A stretch of 64,000 nucleotides of DNA from CBDFHB01 sp965250115. GTDB lineage: Bacteria > Acidobacteriota > Vicinamibacteria > Marinacidobacterales > SMYC01. A model generated the notes under the pieces. It did no database searches, was not told the DNA's origin, and saw only the letters and a program-made list of their open reading frames with translations. The position numbers were made by a program, and so were the translations under genes. Location: positions 3,658,001-3,722,000 of the forward strand of contig CBDFNJ010000002.1 of the NCBI GenBank assembly GCA_965250115.1. Direction: 5' to 3'. Below are positions 54,256 to 62,658 of this stretch, one piece after another (position 1 is the stretch's first letter; each line of letters opens with the position of its first letter).

Positions 54256-55398
54256 ATGAATTGTCGCCTTGCTTCCGCCGTCCTTGCCGGCGGCCTCGCG
54301 CTCGCCGCAAACCCGGGCTTCGGCCAACCGTCCCTTGAGGAGATCCCGGAGACCAACATTCTCTCGGGCTCACCGCTGCACATTCCGCTGCGGGGCCAGG
54401 ACGCGGCGGGGCAAGCCATCAGCTACACGGCCACCACGAGCGACGGGCTCGTCACCGCCACCGCTCTCGAGGGCAATCGAAGCCTCAGGATCCGAGTCGC
54501 CGACTTCGGAGTGATGGTTTTCGAGCTATTCGACGGTCGCGCGCGTCGAGCCACCGACCGGATCGCGGAGCTGGCGGACGGCGGATTCTACAACGGCGTG
54601 ATTTTCCACCGGGTGATCGATAACTTCGTCATCCAGGGCGGTGACCCCACGGGCACGGGCACCGGAGGCTCCGAGCTCCCCAACTTCGCCGATCAGTTCC
54701 ACGTCGATCTCCAGCACAATCGGACCGGGCTACTTTCCATGGCCAAGGCGGTGGACGACTCGAACAACTCGCAGTTTTTCGTCACCGAAGGGCCGCAACG
54801 AAACTTGGACTTCCAATACTCCATCTTCGGAATCCTCGTCCGAGGTGAGGACGTTCGCGAGGCCATCAGCAACGTGGCTGTCGGCGGTGATGAGGGTGAC
54901 CGACCGGTGGACGATGTCGTCATCGAGGCTGCCGAGAGCTTCGTCGACGAGCAGAACGGTGTCCTGATGCTCAAAGCGCCCGAGGGCGCGACCGGTTCCG
55001 TGAACGTGACTGTCACAGCTCGAAATCCGAGCGGACAGGAGGCGAGCCGGACGTTTCGGGTCAACGTCACGCCGGATACAATCAACAGCGCGCCTTTCCT
55101 CGCCGACATCCCGGAGATCAGAACCAAAGTCGACACATCCGTCACCTACCAGCTCGTGGCACTCGACGTGGAAGGCGATCCCGCTAGCTTCCTCGATCAG
55201 AACACCATGTCGGGCAACGGGATAGCGGTTCCCGTGATCGCCCACCAAAACCTGGTCCACAACGTTGACTTCGACACCGGTCTGCTCACCATCAACCCGA
55301 CGAACGGCCTCACCGGCGCTCACCCTATCTCCGTAGCAGCGGCCGTCGCCGCAGCCGCCGTCGACTATCAAATCGTCACCGTCGTCTTCGAGCCCTGA
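54256..55398 (+). CDS. Exported cyclophilin-type peptidyl-prolyl isomerase with C-terminal beta domains
   Basis: 380 residues from ATG 54256 (CRLASAVLAGGLALAANPGF signal peptide). Residues about 70-235 are the cyclophilin domain: GVIFHRVIDNFVIQGGDPTG with the catalytic Arg, GTGTGGSELPNFADQFHVDL, LLSMAKAVDDSNNSQFFVTE and NLDFQYSIFGILVRGEDVRE. The rest has Ig-like or cadherin-like strands (GSVNVTVTARNPSGQEASRT, DTGLLTINPTNGLTGAHPIS). It would fold proline-containing proteins in the periplasm or at the surface. The gene is divergent from the suf operon; the downstream end carries a REP-like element. Confidence 0.9.
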   Translation: MNCRLASAVLAGGLALAANPGFGQPSLEEIPETNILSGSPLHIPLRGQDAAGQAISYTATTSDGLVTATALEGNRSLRIRVADFGVMVFELFDGRARRATDRIAELADGGFYNGVIFHRVIDNFVIQGGDPTGTGTGGSELPNFADQFHVDLQHNRTGLLSMAKAVDDSNNSQFFVTEGPQRNLDFQYSIFGILVRGEDVREAISNVAVGGDEGDRPVDDVVIEAAESFVDEQNGVLMLKAPEGATGSVNVTVTARNPSGQEASRTFRVNVTPDTINSAPFLADIPEIRTKVDTSVTYQLVALDVEGDPASFLDQNTMSGNGIAVPVIAHQNLVHNVDFDTGLLTINPTNGLTGAHPISVAAAVAAAAVDYQIVTVVFEP

Positions 55399-55405
55399 AG
55401 ATGTA

Positions 55406-55452
55406 CCTCTCCCTTTGGGAGAGGTCGGCGAGCGGAGCTCGCCAGGTGAGGG
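55406..55452. repeat. REP-like hairpin element, possible terminator
   Basis: CCTCTCCC, loop TTT, GGGAGAGG at 55406-55424, then a second stem GGCGAG/CTCGCC and an AGGTGAGGG tail. It shares design and sequence with 23383-23416. It lies between the ends of two convergent genes and may serve both as a terminator. Confidence 0.65.
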
Positions 55453-55455
55453 TGG

Positions 55456-56235
55456 CTAGCTAGCCGCAGGTGGGGTTTCGACGAATCGATGGGTATCGGG
55501 ATGGTAGTCGAAGTGCAACGGTTGGGGCTTCGACGCTCCGGCAGTCAGTACCTCGAGGACGACCTTCCCCTCCTTCTCCACGAAGATCGCCGCCATGTCC
55601 GCGCTCTTCTCGTGGACGAGCTCTATGCTCGACGAGGTCGCACCGATGACTACGATGCCGAGTGATTCCGCGAGCTCCTTGAGCTCGGCGACGGATTGCA
55701 GGAGATCGCTCTCACTGGAGAGCTTGTCGAGGTTGTCGACCGCAATCAGGCAGGAGGCGCCCGCACCCGAACCGATGAGGCCTTGTCTCAGCTCACGCAT
55801 CCGGGTGACGGCGAGACCCGGCTTCGACTCGACAACGTAGATGCGCTGCAGCCACTCGACGGCTTGCTCGCCAGTCCGAATGATGTTCTGCCACTGCTTG
55901 GAGTCCTTATTGAACTTCCCGGATCGAATCTGCTCCGCAGGTGCGCCGGACAAGCGCGACAGCGTCTGCAAGCGCAGCTACGCTTTCGAACGTTCGAACG
56001 ACAGGTAGAGACAGGGAACGCGGCACCGAATGGCGATTTGATCGACGAGCTGCTTCAAGAAATCGAGACCCCGGCGCTGCTCCTTGCCACCGAGGAGCAA
56101 CAACCCGGGGCCGAGACCGCCTCGCTCACCATCGAAGCCGTCGAAGCCAGTCTTCAGGTGCTCGCCCTGCTTCTTGGTGAGATCCGCCAGATAATGGAGC
56201 CACTCTCCGCTCTCGGGAGCCAGGATCTCCTCCAT
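55456..56235 (-). pseudogene. DnaB-like C-terminal (RecA-fold) protein without a Walker A motif, with in-frame amber
   Basis: From ATG 56235 (AGGAG partly overlaps the stop of the upstream N-domain gene) the frame reads EEILAPESGEWLHYLADLTK and TGFDGFDGERGGLGPGLLLL, the start of the DnaB RecA domain. The Walker A site is replaced by GGKEQRRGL. At 55978-55980 a TAG interrupts (LSFERSKA-stop-LRLQTLSRL), after which the same frame continues through a Walker B-like CLIAVDNLDKLSS to 55456. The amber sits where DnaB has Gln or Glu in its FSLEMS-type helix, so a CAG-to-TAG change is plausible. A TTG at 55971 could restart translation. With or without the stop, ATP binding looks lost. Confidence 0.65.
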
Positions 56236-56241
56236 GGGCTC

Positions 56242-56784
56242 CTAAGACGCCTGCCGTAGCGGCGGGGCACCCCTTTCCGGCAGAACGACGTCCTCTTCCG
56301 GCAGCTGCGGCCGCATCGGGGATTCCGGTGCGGTCTCTGGCGTTGGCTCCTCGACTGGAGGCGGTTCCGGAGCACGGACCGTGACTGTCGGATGCGTTTC
56401 GGTCAGACGAGGGCTCGGCGCCGGACTCTCCTCCGCCGCCGAGGGAAGGCTCAGCTCGTCCCCCTTCAGATGCCCGATCCACTCCGTGAGCGTTTCCATC
56501 AAGGGTGCTTCGCCAGCGAATAGATCCTCCACGAAAAAGTCGTCGGGAACGCTCACCGACCGCCGAGCGAGCGCCCGCTGCAAACTGGTCACGTCCACGT
56601 TGGTCCCAGAGTGAGTCATCTCGAAAATGGTCGAGAATATCGACTTGGTGATGGGAAAGTAGAAGTCGCCTTCAGACAATTCCACGACGATGCGACTCTT
56701 GTGGGTCGAGCTCTCCGAATTGGCAGTCAGACACAGGGTCCGAAGGACGGAGGTCTCGAGATCGAGCAATTCTGCGTGTTCCAT
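56242..56784 (-). CDS. DnaB N-terminal-domain-like protein
   Basis: 180 residues from ATG 56784. Residues 5-75 resemble the DnaB N-terminal domain (LLDLETSVLRTLCLTANSES, FYFPITKSIFSTIFEMTHSG, VDVTSLQRALARRSVSVPDD). A long Pro/Glu-rich tail follows (APEPPPVEEPTPETAPESPM). In DnaB this domain forms the hexamer collar and contacts primase. Here it is a separate gene, coupled to a DnaB C-terminal-like gene through an RBS that overlaps its stop (TAG then ATG 7 bases later). A role in replication, or as a degenerate helicase partner, is inferred. Confidence 0.6.
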   Translation of the reverse strand: MEHAELLDLETSVLRTLCLTANSESSTHKSRIVVELSEGDFYFPITKSIFSTIFEMTHSGTNVDVTSLQRALARRSVSVPDDFFVEDLFAGEAPLMETLTEWIGHLKGDELSLPSAAEESPAPSPRLTETHPTVTVRAPEPPPVEEPTPETAPESPMRPQLPEEDVVLPERGAPPLRQAS

Positions 56785-56946
56785 GCAAATGCTCCAGCTA
56801 GAATCCCAAGAATGGGACAGCATCAACAGCGATGTTTTATTGCTATACGTCTATGCTAGCAACAGAATGGCCGGCGCGCGACGGCCTCACTTCACACCTC
56901 GACAGAGAGACTTCACGGCGCAGCCGCTCGTCCGAGTCGAAAAATC

Positions 56947-58787
56947 TTATCCGTTTTCGGTGTAGAGCCGGCGCAAACTACGCCTCATGACTTTGTTGGA
57001 GGCCGTCCGGGGTAGAGCCTCGATAGCGACGACGTCATGAATCTTGAACAGAGGGTTCAGCCGCTCGGCAATGGCGCGACCCAGCTCGCGCCGCAGTGTC
57101 TCGTGCTCGAGATCGCCATGGAGCACGACATAAACGACGAGTTTCTCCGCTCCTTCCCCGCCCGGCTGCACGGCAACGGCGGCGCTCTCATAGACCGAGG
57201 GATGCTCGTTGACGACGCTCTCGAGCTCGAGAGACCCGACTTTGATGCCGCCCAGGTTCATGGTGTCATCGGCTCTTCCTTGCGCTTTGAAATAGCCGCC
57301 GGGAGCCGCGCGATCTGATCGCCGTGACGCCCCAGCACTTCCCCCTTCGGCCCCTTCGGGCATTTGCCGTAATAGACCTCGTCGTGATTCTTGTTCAGAA
57401 GTGTCTGCGACAAACCGAGAGCGGGGGGCACCAGGTAGAGCTCTCCCATCTTCCCTTCCGGGACCGGCGAGTCGCGTTCGTCCAGAATCACGAATCGCGT
57501 CCCGAGCGCGGGAGTGGTGAAGGTAGCCGGCGACGCGGGCTGGAGCACGGTTCCCGTCAGGTGACCTCCACCGATCTCAGTGCCGCCGAGGTACTCGATG
57601 ATGGGAGCTCGATAGCCGGCGCGGCTCATCAGCCACGAATAGTCGTCCGCGTTCGAAGCCTCCCCCGTCGAGCTGAACAGACGAAGCTTTGACCACTCCC
57701 CCTCCTCGACGCTCTCTTTGGCGCGCCAGTTCTTGACCATCGACGGCACGACCCCCAGCATCGAGACGGCCGACTCTTCGACGAAGGCCGTGAAGCCCCT
57801 GCCGGCCGGTGCTCCTTCGTAGAGCGCTATCGTCGCGCGATTGATCAAGCTCGCGTAGATCAGCCACGGACCCATCATCCATCCGATGTTCGTAGGCCAG
57901 CAGACGACCTCGTTCTCGTGAACATCCTGATGAAAGTGGGCGTCCATCGCACACTTCAGCGGCGTCAGCTGTGTCCAGGGGATCGCTTTGGGGTCCCCCG
58001 TCGTTCCAGAGGAAAAGAGCACGTTGGTAGCGTGGTACGGATCGGCGAGGTGCGCCTCGAGACCTTTGTCCGACAAGAAGTCGTCCCATGCGAGGTCTCC
58101 TGAGTCGAGCGTCTGAGGGCGAAGCACAATCGCCGTCTCGTCTGTCCGGGCCTCCCGAGCCTTCGAGTAGAGGCCTATGTCGCGGCCCGCGCGTCGATAG
58201 CTCGAGACGGTCACGACCGCGCGGGCATCCGCGATCCGCATCCTTCTCCCGAGCTCTTCCGCCGAAAAACTGTCGGCGACCGAGACAACACGGCATCCTG
58301 CGCGTACCGTACCGAGATAGGCCACGACACATTCGGGTGTCATCGGCATGTAGAGCGCGATCGCGTCGTTCTTCTGGAAACCACGCGTGTCGAGACCCGC
58401 TGCGAATCGGTCGACGAGCCGCTCGAGCTCACCGTAGGTGATCGTCTCCGGCGAACCCCCTTCCTCTCGGCCGAAGAGGATCGCCGGTTTGTCCGGCGCG
58501 GCTATGAAACAGCTTCTCGTGATCTCGAGCTCCGCCCCCGGAAGCCACCGCGGATCGCGGACTCCCTTCGTCAGGTCGAGGATCCGCACGGGAGCCTTCT
58601 CGAAGAGGATGCCGAGGCGGCCGATCGTTTTCTCCCAGAACGCCTCGAGCTCGTTTACCGAGAAGCGGTATAGATCATCGTAATCGTCGATCCCCACCTC
58701 TCGCATCAAGGCCAAGAGGTTCGACCGCTCGCGCGTTCGCGAGTCGGGTCTCCACGCGATCTCGAGATTCGCGTCCATCGAATCCAT
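56947..58787 (-). pseudogene. AMP-forming acyl-CoA (acetoacetyl-CoA-like) synthetase, frameshifted near its end
   Basis: From ATG 58787 (DSMDANLEIAWRPDSRTRER) the enzyme has a P-loop motif (VLFSSGTTGDPKAIPWTQLT), IEYLGGTEIGGGHLTGTVLQ and a C-terminal adenylate-binding part, then loses one base in the run CCCGGCGG (about 57310). Homology resumes in another frame (GGYFKAQGRADDTMNLGGIK) through the catalytic Lys region (RTASNKVMRRSLRR) to 56947. Joined length is about 613 residues, right for this class. It activates a carboxylic acid, likely acetoacetate or a related acid, as CoA thioester. The break lies in a GC run, so a sequencing error must be considered. Confidence 0.85.
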
Positions 58788-58825
58788 CTTATACCCCGAG
58801 CCCGACAGCAATGGTAAGGTGCCCG

Positions 58826-58950
58826 CATACCGTCACGAGACTACGAAGTCATCGTCATCGGAACCGGTCAGACGGAAAGCCGCTCGCGAAGGCCTTCGCC
58901 CAGGTGGGAAGCGGGTCCGCCTCGACGACGGACCGGCTCGTTCCATACAC
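58826..58950 (+). pseudogene. FAD disulfide oxidoreductase (mercuric-reductase/Lpd-like), N-terminal remnant
   Basis: Two frameshifts in about 120 bases, but the three frames together read DYEVIVIGTGQT, GKPLAKAFAQVG and GKRVRLDDG, the N-terminal FAD-binding GxGxxG fold of pyridine nucleotide-disulfide oxidoreductases. The C-terminal end of the same family is found at 61101-61273, so the gene was split by the intervening foreign DNA and then decayed. Confidence 0.7.
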
Positions 58951-59010
58951 TACAAAGACACGACCTGCTCTCGAGCGTTGGAGACTATTGGACCAATAAC
59001 GGGGAACGTA

Positions 59011-59594
59011 ATGTTGCGTGAACACAAAGACGATGTCGTAGCGGTGGCTCTACTGATTTCCGTCGCGGCCGCCGTCTCCTACAATTACTTCACGATCGTA
59101 GAATATCCGAGCCGTGACGACAGGCTTGAGCTTCACCGCTCGATCGTCGAGGGCGCGGCCCCCTCTCCTTACAACCATCGCGTATTGATCCCCTTTCTGG
59201 CGACCGTCCTCGCGAATTCTCTAAGAAGCCTGGGCGTCTCGTCCCTTTCGAGGGCCGTAACACTCTCTTACAGGTTCCTTGATTTGGTCGGATGCACGCT
59301 TTTTCTTGTGACCCTTTTCTTTTTCCTCAAGAAATGGCACCCGCCGCTCATGTCTCTAGTCGGGACGTTGTTTTGCGCGGCGCTTATACCCATTTCACTA
59401 AGGGATCACTCCTTTAAGCCCTGGTCTTTGTTTGAAGCCTGGTTCTTTTGTATAGCGATGCTCGCGACACTCCGCCGACGCCATGGACTCCTCTACTTGA
59501 TTACCATTCTGGCCTATTTCAACCGTACCACCGGATTGTTCGTCCCTGTGATCTACCTGGCAGGAGCTTTCGATTTCGAATCCATTAGAAAAAG
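59011..59594 (+). pseudogene. Polytopic membrane protein, truncated by ISL3 copy 3
   Basis: From ATG 59011: VVAVALLISVAAAVSYNYFT, YNHRVLIPFLATVLANSLRS, VTLSYRFLDLVGCTLFLVTL, LVTLFFFLKKW and LITILAYFNRTTGLFVPVIY give at least five TM segments; the YNHRVLIPF motif recalls membrane glycosyltransferase-like proteins of unknown function. G+C is lower than in the surroundings. The frame runs into the IS at 59595. Joining it to the sequence after the IS keeps the frame open (IRK-SYFIGTVLLGSG), but without a target duplication, so this may be chance. Confidence 0.6.
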
Positions 59595-60979
59595 GGGTTA
59601 ACGCGGATTCGTGTGGGTAAGTTCTGACGGAAAAACAGTGTAACTCATTGTGTGGAAAAGGTATCGAGTACTTCATCAGGTGCTGAAAAGTGGTCCATTT
59701 TTAGGATAGGCTAACCGAGTGAAAAATTCCCAGTCGATCCGCTCGCTGTTTGCGCTGCCAGGTTTCGTGGTTGGTGCCGGATTGAAGGGTCTATTCGGTG
59801 ACCGATACGCCCGCGTCATCCAGCTCAAGAGGCGAAAAAAACAGCTGTGTGCTCTTACTGTGGGCAACGGTGCCGGGGGCGCTATGACAAGCAAGTGTGC
59901 CGGGTCCGCGACCTGTCGTTGGCAGGCTGGCGGATCTATATGGAATACGAGCGTTGGCGCGTCAACTGTCCTGGGTGCGGCGGTGTGCATGTAGAACACC
60001 TAAGACTGGCTGGCGAACAACTCGCGCTACACCTAGCGTTTTGCGACGCATGTGGGCAAGCTGTGCCGGGATATGCCGAACAAGGCGGTGGCCGAGATGG
60101 AACGTCTGCACCACGGTACGGTGAAGGCTCTGGATACGCTCTACACGCAAGAGCAGGTCGACCGGGCGGGGCTACCGGCGCCTCGGGCCATCGGTGTCGA
60201 TGAGATCTCCATCCGCAAGGGACATAACTATCGCGTCATTGTCAGCGACCTGGAGCGGGCGCGTCCCATCTGGGTGGGCGGTGAGGGTCGCAAAGAAACC
60301 GACATCGATTTGTTCTTCAAGGCGCTGGGCGGAAAGAAAAGCGCCCGTATCAAGCTGGCCGCCATGGATATGTGGAAGCCCTTCCGGAACTCGGTGATTC
60401 ACAACGCGCCTAATGCGCGGATCATCTTCGACAAGTTTCATATCATGCGTCATCTGTCAAAGGCCCTCGATGAGGTCCGGCGCGGTGAGTACAAACGCCT
60501 CAGCGGCAAGGACCGGTCGTACATCAAGGGGCAGCGTTACACTTTGCTTTCCCGGCGGGAGAACCTGAGCCTAGACGGTCGCCGCGTACTCAAAAAGTTG
60601 CTCCAGGCCAACCGGCGCCTGAACACCGCCTTTATTTTGAAGGAGGCCTTCGGGCAACTCTGGGATTACCGCACCGAACGCGGCGCTCGCGCCTTTTTCA
60701 CTCGTTGGAAAGACAGCCTCAAATGGCAACGCCTGCATCCGTACCAGAAGTTCGCCGGTATGATTGAGTCCCATTGGGATGGTATCGCCTCCTACTGTCA
60801 TCCGGAGAACAAAGTCAGTCTCGGCCTAGTTGAAGGGGTCAACAACAAAATCCGTGTGCTGCAACGACGCGCCTACGGCTATCGCGACGAGGAATATCTC
60901 AAGCTGAAGATCGTGGCGGCTTTCCTTCCGCCATTACCCAGAAATGCCGTCTTCAACCCACACGAATCCGCGTAGACCC
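59595..60979 (+). mobile_element. ISL3-family insertion sequence, copy 3 (no target duplication)
   Basis: 1385 bases with both inverted repeats (ACGCGGATTCGTGTGGGT). It is opposite in orientation to copy 1. The 8 bases at its ends (AGAAAAAG left, TTATTTCA right) do not match, unlike copies 1 and 2, so it probably moved here or was altered by recombination. The transposase carries a 1-base insertion and a TAG and is inactive. Confidence 0.9.
59719..60975 (+). pseudogene. ISL3-family transposase, copy 3, inactivated
   Basis: The first frame (GTG 59719) and A7 slip site (59835-59841) are as in copy 1. In the second frame an extra base at about 60003 (CACCTAAGAC) and a TAG at 60032-60034 (where copy 1 has CAG) destroy it. 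From 60052 the DDE core is again readable as GKLCRDMPNKAVAEMERLHH to the end, the same as copy 1. Copy 2 shares the TAG, so copies 2 and 3 descend from one damaged parent or gained the change in common. Confidence 0.88.
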
Positions 60980-61100
60980 TTATTTCATTGGTACTGTTCT
61001 ACTTGGATCGGGAACTATACGCCTCGAGCCGGCAGAGGCCCAGTCAACAAGGCTACACGAGGTGAAAAGTCTGAGCTTGTCTCAATCACGAGTGTCCGTT

Positions 61101-61273
61101 GGATGGAAAACCGCATCCTGGGCACCGCCATCATCGGCGTCGGCGGCGGCGAGGTCATGACGGTGCTGCAGGTGGCCACGATGGAAGGACTTCCCCACAC
61201 GGCGATTCGCGACTCCGCTTTCGCACATCCCACGTAGTCCGAGTCTCTTAGCAACCTCTTCGCGCAGTTATGA
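61101..61273 (+). pseudogene. FAD disulfide oxidoreductase, C-terminal remnant
   Basis: ENRILGTAIIGVGGGEVMTV, LQVATMEGLPHTAIRDSAFA and HPT match the dimerisation domain end of dihydrolipoamide dehydrogenase/mercuric reductase relatives. A TAG at 61235-61237 interrupts, then SESLSNLFAQL and TGA follow, the usual family end. Together with 58826-58950 this shows one gene cut by roughly 2.1 kb of inserted DNA. Confidence 0.75.
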
Positions 61274-61389
61274 TCCTGTGAACCTCGTCATAGACGCGAC
61301 GCCGCCGTAGCGGCACTCTCGTAACATGATCGGGATTGAAGGGCTCTCCGAGCACGTCGTGGTAGTCTTCGCTAGCAGGAAGATATCCG

Positions 61390-61953
61390 TTGAGCACGGA
61401 GACCCACGCCGAAGACAAAGAGCTGAGCGAAGCTATGGTCGCTTATCAGCGCGGCAAGCTGTCCGCCTTCGAGGAGTTGTACCGTCATTTCGCACCCAAG
61501 CTGAGGGGATATCTCGCCGCACTGACCTGGGACCACGCTTTGTCGGAAGATCTGCTTCAAGAAACGTTTCTACAGATGCATCGGTCCCGGCGAAGCTACA
61601 TTCCGAGCCGTCCCGTAACCCCTTGGGCTTTCGCCATCGCGCGGTACGTCTATCTGATGGACCGGCGCGCCTCGACCCGACGCAGGAAGTTCGAGGTGGG
61701 GCAGCTCGACGTGCTCCCGGAGATCCCTGTGCCGGCCGCGATGGAGGGTTTCGCGACGCGCGGCGTCCTTCTCAGAGCGCTCGGAGAGCTGAGCGACGAG
61801 CGTCGAGAAGCCGTGCTGCTCCACCACGTCTGGGGCTTCAGCTTCGGAGAAATCGGCGCGATGCTCGGCATTCGCGAGGGCGCGGCCAAGCTGAGAGCCC
61901 ATCGCGCCCTGCAAGCGCTGCGCGAGAACGTCACTCGGGATGACGGGAGATGA
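61390..61953 (+). CDS. ECF-type RNA polymerase sigma factor
   Basis: 187 residues; TTG start with AGGAAGA 8 bases upstream. Region 2 (ELYRHFAPKLRGYLAALTWD, EDLLQETFLQMHRSR) and region 4 (LGELSDERREAVLLHHVWGF, FGEIGAMLGIREGAAKLRAH) are clear. A membrane protein that resembles NrsF follows, with overlapping frames, so this should be an ECF factor held inactive by that anti-sigma. In other bacteria NrsF-linked sigma factors respond to metals or oxidants and can control msrP, the gene that follows. Confidence 0.93.
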   Translation: MSTETHAEDKELSEAMVAYQRGKLSAFEELYRHFAPKLRGYLAALTWDHALSEDLLQETFLQMHRSRRSYIPSRPVTPWAFAIARYVYLMDRRASTRRRKFEVGQLDVLPEIPVPAAMEGFATRGVLLRALGELSDERREAVLLHHVWGFSFGEIGAMLGIREGAAKLRAHRALQALRENVTRDDGR

Positions 61954-61960
61954 AACGGCG

Positions 61961-62632
61961 ATGATTCGGAACGGCTCGTACGAAAGGATCCGCGACGAGA
62001 TTGCCCGTGACCTGACTCCGGTCACACCGATCCGTCCGGGATGGCAGACCGCGCTCGTCGTACTTCCCCTTGGTCTGTTCACCCTCAGCGTGGTGCTCCT
62101 CGTTCTCGGACTTCGCGCGGACGCGCCCGTCATCGGAGCTTGGCCTCTGTGGGGTCCGCCCAGCTTCCTCATCGGAGCGGCCTATGGGATTCTCGTTCTG
62201 GCGCTCGTTCAGCGCGCGCCGGAGTCGACGACGAGCTGGGTTTGGTGGGCGATCCTTCCTCTGGTCGCCCTCGGAATTCAGGTTGGCGGGGCGTATTGGA
62301 CACTCCACTACTCTGGGGGTCTGATCGTCGCGGGGTGGCAGACGGAAGCGAGGTGCTTTCTCGGAATCTCGCTCCTGGGCGTGCCGCCGTTGCTCCTCGT
62401 GCTGTGGCTGCTTTCTCGGGGCCTTCCCCTTCGACCCAAGATTGCGGGCCTTCTCTCCGGGCTCGCGGGAGGGCTTCTCACAGACGGGATTTACCGGCTC
62501 CATTGCAGCATGTCGTATCCTCGCCACATCGTGACCTTTCACACGGGAGCGATTCTCGTGATAGGAGTTCTCGGCCTGCTGGCGGGGCTCTGGTGGGAGC
62601 GACAACGAGCGCAAAACTTCGCCGCGCGCTAA
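61961..62632 (+). CDS. NrsF-like (DUF1109) membrane anti-sigma factor
   Basis: 223 residues from ATG 61961 behind GGGAGA (ATG 61940 overlaps the sigma gene). Six TM segments: ALVVLPLGLFTLSVVLLVLG and FLIGAAYGILVLALVQ are the first two; LLLVLWLLSRGLPLRPKIAG and LLSGLAGGLLTDGIYRLHCS are typical of the family, with the conserved Cys and His in YRLHCSMSY. NrsF-family proteins bind ECF sigma in the membrane until a stress signal acts on conserved cysteines. Its position directly after the sigma gene supports the pairing. Confidence 0.82.
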   Translation: MIRNGSYERIRDEIARDLTPVTPIRPGWQTALVVLPLGLFTLSVVLLVLGLRADAPVIGAWPLWGPPSFLIGAAYGILVLALVQRAPESTTSWVWWAILPLVALGIQVGGAYWTLHYSGGLIVAGWQTEARCFLGISLLGVPPLLLVLWLLSRGLPLRPKIAGLLSGLAGGLLTDGIYRLHCSMSYPRHIVTFHTGAILVIGVLGLLAGLWWERQRAQNFAAR

Positions 62633-62658
62633 ACTCCGCTAGTTAGCGGAGGCCCGCC

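Noticed and set aside
60980..61050. In-frame continuation of the membrane protein after ISL3 copy 3
   Set aside because: Joining keeps the frame open for a few codons, but there is no target duplication and the sequence soon turns into the oxidoreductase remnant, so I do not count it as support.
61321..61345. ECF-type promoter (GTAAC... box) upstream of the sigma gene
   Set aside because: A GTAACA box is present but no fitting -10 element follows at 16-17 bases.
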